In this document: positions 59,875-64,000 of the stretch, one piece after another
Layout: each line of letters starts with the position of its first letter
Numbering within the stretch: position 1 is the first letter of the stretch
Assembly (NCBI GenBank): GCA_027422505.1
Contig: JAPQWV010001598.1
Coordinates: forward strand, 16,362 to 80,361
DNA length: 64,000 nucleotides
Source: Craterostigma plantagineum
Lineage: Eukaryota; Streptophyta; Magnoliopsida; Lamiales; Linderniaceae
Reading direction: 5' to 3'
The notes under the pieces: generated by a model
Told to the model about the DNA's origin: nothing
What the model saw: the letters and a program-made list of their open reading frames with translations, nothing else
Database searches by the model: none
Translations under genes and position numbers: made by a program

Positions 59875-62800
59875 TCAGGACATGAATTTACCACGAGGCG
59901 TCGATCGACTTCGCCGAAGCTCAGGAACCGCTAGATTGCTCGTTTCTTTTCGATTCGCACTTACACTACTCGAATGGCTATTTACATGCTGATCTTCCGC
60001 CTGCATCGGTTCTCTGTCCAAGAATTGATAATTTCAATATATTAGGATAATTGTTTCGAAGTTTTCCATATCAAAGTTTGTTGAGAAATACATACCTTGG
60101 TTGAACATTTTGTGAGTTCCTCGAGAAACTCCTGTGAAGCTTCATGGACCTAACGTTGGTACCATTTGTAGGCAACTTAAGAGGGGCAACACATTCTTCC
60201 TTAACATGACATAGTGAATGAGACTCTTCCTCTCTCATTTTCCCAGCTTGATCCTTATCAGACAATAACAGTGTCTCAGAAACTTCGTGTTTGATTTTAA
60301 ACTTCCTGCTATTCTGCTTGGCGATGGCCTTCTGCCTTACACTGTACACTTGAACCTTTCCTCTTCGACTTCAGGCTTAGCCTTCCTTATCGTGACCCTT
60401 TCGGGCCCACTTAAAGGATCTTGTAATGGTGGTGGTTCTTCTGGGTTACACATACTACTCACAGCAGGTGGTAATCTATTAACGGTTACACCAGAGGGGA
60501 ATGGTAGTTTTGCGAGGGGTGAGTTCTCGAATTGGTCGGGTCTTATTCTAAGTCTTGTAGTGGATGTTGATCTTTTTATCGGAGGTGATGGATATCGAGG
60601 CTTTGCGGGGTCTTTCGATGTCTCTTCTATGACAAAAGACACTTTCGGAGAAGGATCTCTGTCCGTAAACTTGGATGATGATGATGGGAATTTGGATCGC
60701 CTTTGTTTTCCAGAGGAATCGCTTATTCCCTGAAAGTTCAAATGCAGCATTAAAGATTTTCGATCATTCACAATAGAAACTTACAGACGCGTGGATAGAT
60801 AACAGCATATTCCTTGTGTTATTGGCCTAAAACTACTGTCAATGAATAGAATATTCAATTTCTTCATTTCTATAGATAATCCAACCTCCTAGTAGCCCAC
60901 TCATAGAGACAGGTATTATACTCTCTACAAGTAAAATAAGCTACATTTTTTTAGTGTTTGAACAAATTGTTAAGCATAGATGGTGTAAATCTAGAACAAT
61001 TTATCCAGATTATAAGTTAACCAACTTACTGCTGTATTTTGACTGTCCACGGGTTGCTGTGTGATCTCAGGCTTTGAACTAGCATTGTTGTTGTCGTGTT
61101 TAGGCATCCGAAGAGGTGATATTGCACTTCTATTAGTCGTCCTGATTTTCAACTGCTCCAGTTCTGCTTCCCTTTTCTCCAGTGTACTCTTAAGGTTTGA
61201 GATCTTTACAAACCATAGATAAGAACATAAGCTCATACGATCAAAGTCAAGTTTGGAATGATACAATAATGAAAGGAAACATATTTTTCTTTTATCAAAA
61301 TAAACAAACCTCTTCCTTGAAATCTCTAATTTCGTTCGTTTCTTTATTCGATTGAGCTGCTCCCAAGTCAATCGTAGCAACTCTCTCCGCGAATTTCATC
61401 GTACTAATGTCTCTCCTATAGCATTAGCTTCTGGGTTGATATGCACAAACATAAGGGTCTTTGCATGCCCACCTGCAAAAAAGGTAAAACGGAAATAATT
61501 GCGATGTTTCGTAACATATAGTGTCTATCGTTAATAGGGTATAACTCAAGCTTCAGATCAGTTATTTGTTCTGCATAGGAGGAGGGTAATCTTTGTTCTA
61601 AAGAGTAGGATTCACAACCTAACGAATCTTGAAGGACTTGAGTCAACTTGCTGTTCCTATAAGGAACATGGGAACTCTTCTGTGCTAAAGCAGCGATAAC
61701 ATCTCCCAGTGCAGAGAGAGATCTGTTGATGTGTTGAGCTTCTTTCAATCTCTCACCAACAGCTTCAGACTTATTCACCCGTTCACTTCCAGCTAAATCA
61801 ACCAAGTGAAGACAACCCTTTAATATGGAACCCGAGACAAGTTCTTTACCTCGGACATGAACAGTCAAGATGCTGTGTCATAACAATGGGCCTCTTATTA
61901 CAAATCACTAGTGAAATTATTACTTAAGTACTAAACAACTTTACATAGAGATGTTTTTCCTTTTTACCTGTGAGATCTACTACTACGCTCATTCAAAGCC
62001 GTCGCACCCACAGCACGATTTGTTTGTCCTATCCGCATCAAATCCAGTACATCTTCAGTACATTTGACAGGAATCAAGCTTGCATCGGGAACATTGAGTC
62101 CATTGAGCTGAGAGTTATTTCGGATGTCTAATGTACGGAGTGAAGTTAAGGACCATTCAATATTCATTTGCAAGACGTATATCACATGTAAAGAAAAGTA
62201 TTTTGCTAAAGGATATCTTCTGTTACTTCCATCAGAGACCAAAAGATCTCTCACTTGTTCGTTGTATATTTCAATCATCTGCACTCCGACTTCGTACTCT
62301 ATTGCTTTATTCCTGTCCTTTGATATATCGAATAGGTCACGCAGGGCACGATAATTCACACCCCATGTTTCCTCTGTCATTAAGTCTGGCCCGCTCTAGA
62401 GACACAGAACAAATATATATTTATATGCTTTCTTCAGTAAACTTATCAAAGAGATCAAGAGACCTGACTTTTCAGTTATATGTATGTCCAAAGGTGGAAT
62501 AATTATACAGTAGTGAATACAATACCATAGTATACGTCTTTCCGGAGCCAGTCTGGCCATATGCAAATATACATACGTTATAACCATCAAGAACAGACCT
62601 GACAAGTGGCTGAGTATCTTCATATATTTGTTCTGCAAAGCATGTAAGACTTAAAAAAAGTCGGACAAAGAGAGACATAGCTGTATCAAAGTAACTTTTA
62701 GATATCATCAGCAATGTAATTGGTGTAAGGAAAAATCAACTACAAGAATGAATGAGAAGAACTTACGTTGTGTGATATTTGTCCAAAAACCTTATTGAAT

Positions 62801-64000
62801 GTGAAAACCTTCCTTGCATCTCTACCCTGCTTCAGGGGATTAACAATCATGATAGATCCATTTTCTCCTATATAATCAACCGTGGACTGTACATTACATC
62901 CTTGAAGGAAAGGCCTCACTCTACAATAAACTCTTATAGTCCCTGGCACGTAACATACACTTTCATATCAACTCCAACGCCAAACAGAAGATCGTCACAT
63001 AGTAATTTTTTGTGGAAACTGTCTCAAACTGTTGAATAAAGTAAAGAATAAAGAACCTTTGAGATCTTGGACTTGGTTGTAGAGCATGCGATTTCTTCCA
63101 GCACTTTGTGATACGAAGAAGCAGCGACTTCCAGGCCCTTGACATGATCCCCTGTGAAGTTATAGATGATTGCATTCGAAAATCAATAAAAATTGCATAG
63201 TACCTACTGCCAGCACATGTTGCAACTAATGTACATAGAAACAAATTTGTAGTTAAAGACTGGTTTGCTGGATTGAGTCTCACCCAGCCACTGGAATTCG
63301 TTCTCCCAACCTAACTGAGCTCGATGGACTTCCTGTTTTGCCTCTCTGAAAAGAGCTTTCAGACCCTAAGTATCCAAGAAAACAAAACTATATTCCTCAG
63401 AAATTGATTCAGAACGATATAATCTTACTTCACTACAACGGGAAATTGAAGGGGCTGACATGAAGGCCCACAGGGATATAATCTTACAGATGCTGTCTCG
63501 TAATGGCTAAAATTTAGATTTACTGGTTTGGCCTATCATTATACCAATCCACTTTTGAAGATTGAAAAAGAAAACATATTCCTCAGAAATGGATTCAAAA
63601 GGACCGAATCAAATTCTTTAGCTTAAATATTTTTAAACCCACTATAAATCTGCACTTTAAACCACTTCAGTCACCCAGTGCCACAAATCGAATTAGAAAT
63701 CATGAATTGCTAATGTTCAAGGTCTATTATGGTAGTTTTAACTTGGCAGAGTGGCAAGTACCTCTAACTGTTTCTGTTGAAGGTCAAGTAATTCTCTACC
63801 ACCGCTAGGTGAAACATTGTTACACTGCATTGTATCGCATTGTTTCCCACCACAAATGCAGAAACTGGATATGTCCCTTGATACAATATTGCTCCTTTGT
63901 CTGAGGTATCTTCGATAATTCTCAAGGAATTTGTTGACTTTGTCAGGACAAATGCAATCACGTTAAGGACTTTCCTCAAAAAATATACCAAGCTGCAAAG
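59875..64000 (-). CDS. KIN-14 minus-end kinesin, 3' portion (N-terminus beyond the right edge)
   Basis: The gene enters from the right edge. The first visible exon (about 63760-64000) encodes [20 protein letters not shown] and a [14 protein letters not shown] coil, then [20 protein letters not shown]. The motor domain follows: [16 protein letters not shown] (about 62949), the P-loop [13 protein letters not shown] (about 62540), NERSSRSHS with LTVHVRG (about 61870-61990), the switch [11 protein letters not shown] and [14 protein letters not shown]. Clear exons are 61619-61872, 61310-61472, 61030-61203, 60096-60729 and 59875-60013. The tail is Ser/Pro-rich and basic. Neck and motor resemble KIN-14 members related to At1g09170, which carry an N-terminal calponin-homology domain, here out of view. 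Two single-base losses break the frame (near 61407 and 60357), and the junction between about 62110 and 62215 could not be resolved. Confidence 0.88.

Overview
The window is nuclear DNA from a flowering plant, almost certainly a eudicot. The genes are plant-specific or plant-typical: a CaaX-tailed HIPP, a callose synthase, a P-type PPR protein, TIC20, a fasciclin-like arabinogalactan protein, an ABCG pollen-wall transporter, a subfamily-XI LRR receptor kinase and a KIN-14. Introns are mostly short (80-600 bases) and GT-AG, and intergenic DNA is AT-rich. A Lamiales or other asterid source would fit but cannot be shown from the sequence alone. I see no bacterial operon, CRISPR array, phage or undescribed defence-type system.

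Layout, left to right. 1-246 is the 3' end of a HIPP (+). 607-2898 is an ETHE1 persulfide dioxygenase (-). 4141-7686 is an NTMC2T6-type SMP/C2 lipid-transfer protein (+). 7799-8992 is a PPR protein (-). 9314-20781 is a many-exon callose synthase of the CalS8/GSL4 type (-). 23461-24039 is an NF-YB transcription factor (-). 25046-26634 is an L7Ae-fold, RNase P p38-like protein (+). 26931-27575 is TIC20-II (+). 28969-30285 is an FLA (+). 30829-33124 is a sucrase/ferredoxin-like (AIM32-type) protein (+). 33381-35621 is a SEC14 lipid-transfer protein (-). 37174-39185 is RPAC1, the AC40 subunit of RNA polymerases I and III (-). 39934-41087 is a shortened CCDC22-like coiled-coil gene (-). 41481-44393 is ABCG26 (+). 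44585-49252 is an FNBP4-like protein with two WW domains (-). 49569-51118 is FKBP16-1 (+). 55399-59000 is an RGI3-like LRR receptor kinase (+). 59875 to the right edge is a KIN-14 kinesin, cut off by the window (-).

The genes do not form one pathway. From memory of Arabidopsis gene order, three neighbour sets look ancestral: CalS8-PPR-NTMC2T6 (At3g14570-14590), ABCG26-WW protein (At3g13220/13225) and FKBP16-1-RGI3 (At4g26555/26540). Several exon models were rebuilt by hand from splice sites and reading-frame continuity. They give complete, family-length proteins for ETHE1, SEC14, RPAC1, ABCG26, FNBP4-like, FKBP16-1, AIM32-like and FLA.

The most unusual signals are these: single-base frame breaks, seven in the receptor kinase, at least two in the kinesin and one in NTMC2T6, mostly in short G/C runs; three GC-AG introns, two of them in ETHE1 beside a 25-base microexon; a CCDC22 relative that has lost its N-terminal domain; a small inverted-repeat element filling the receptor-kinase intron; a possible tRNA-derived SINE in an ABCG26 intron; and a MITE-like element ending in a 36-base perfect palindrome.
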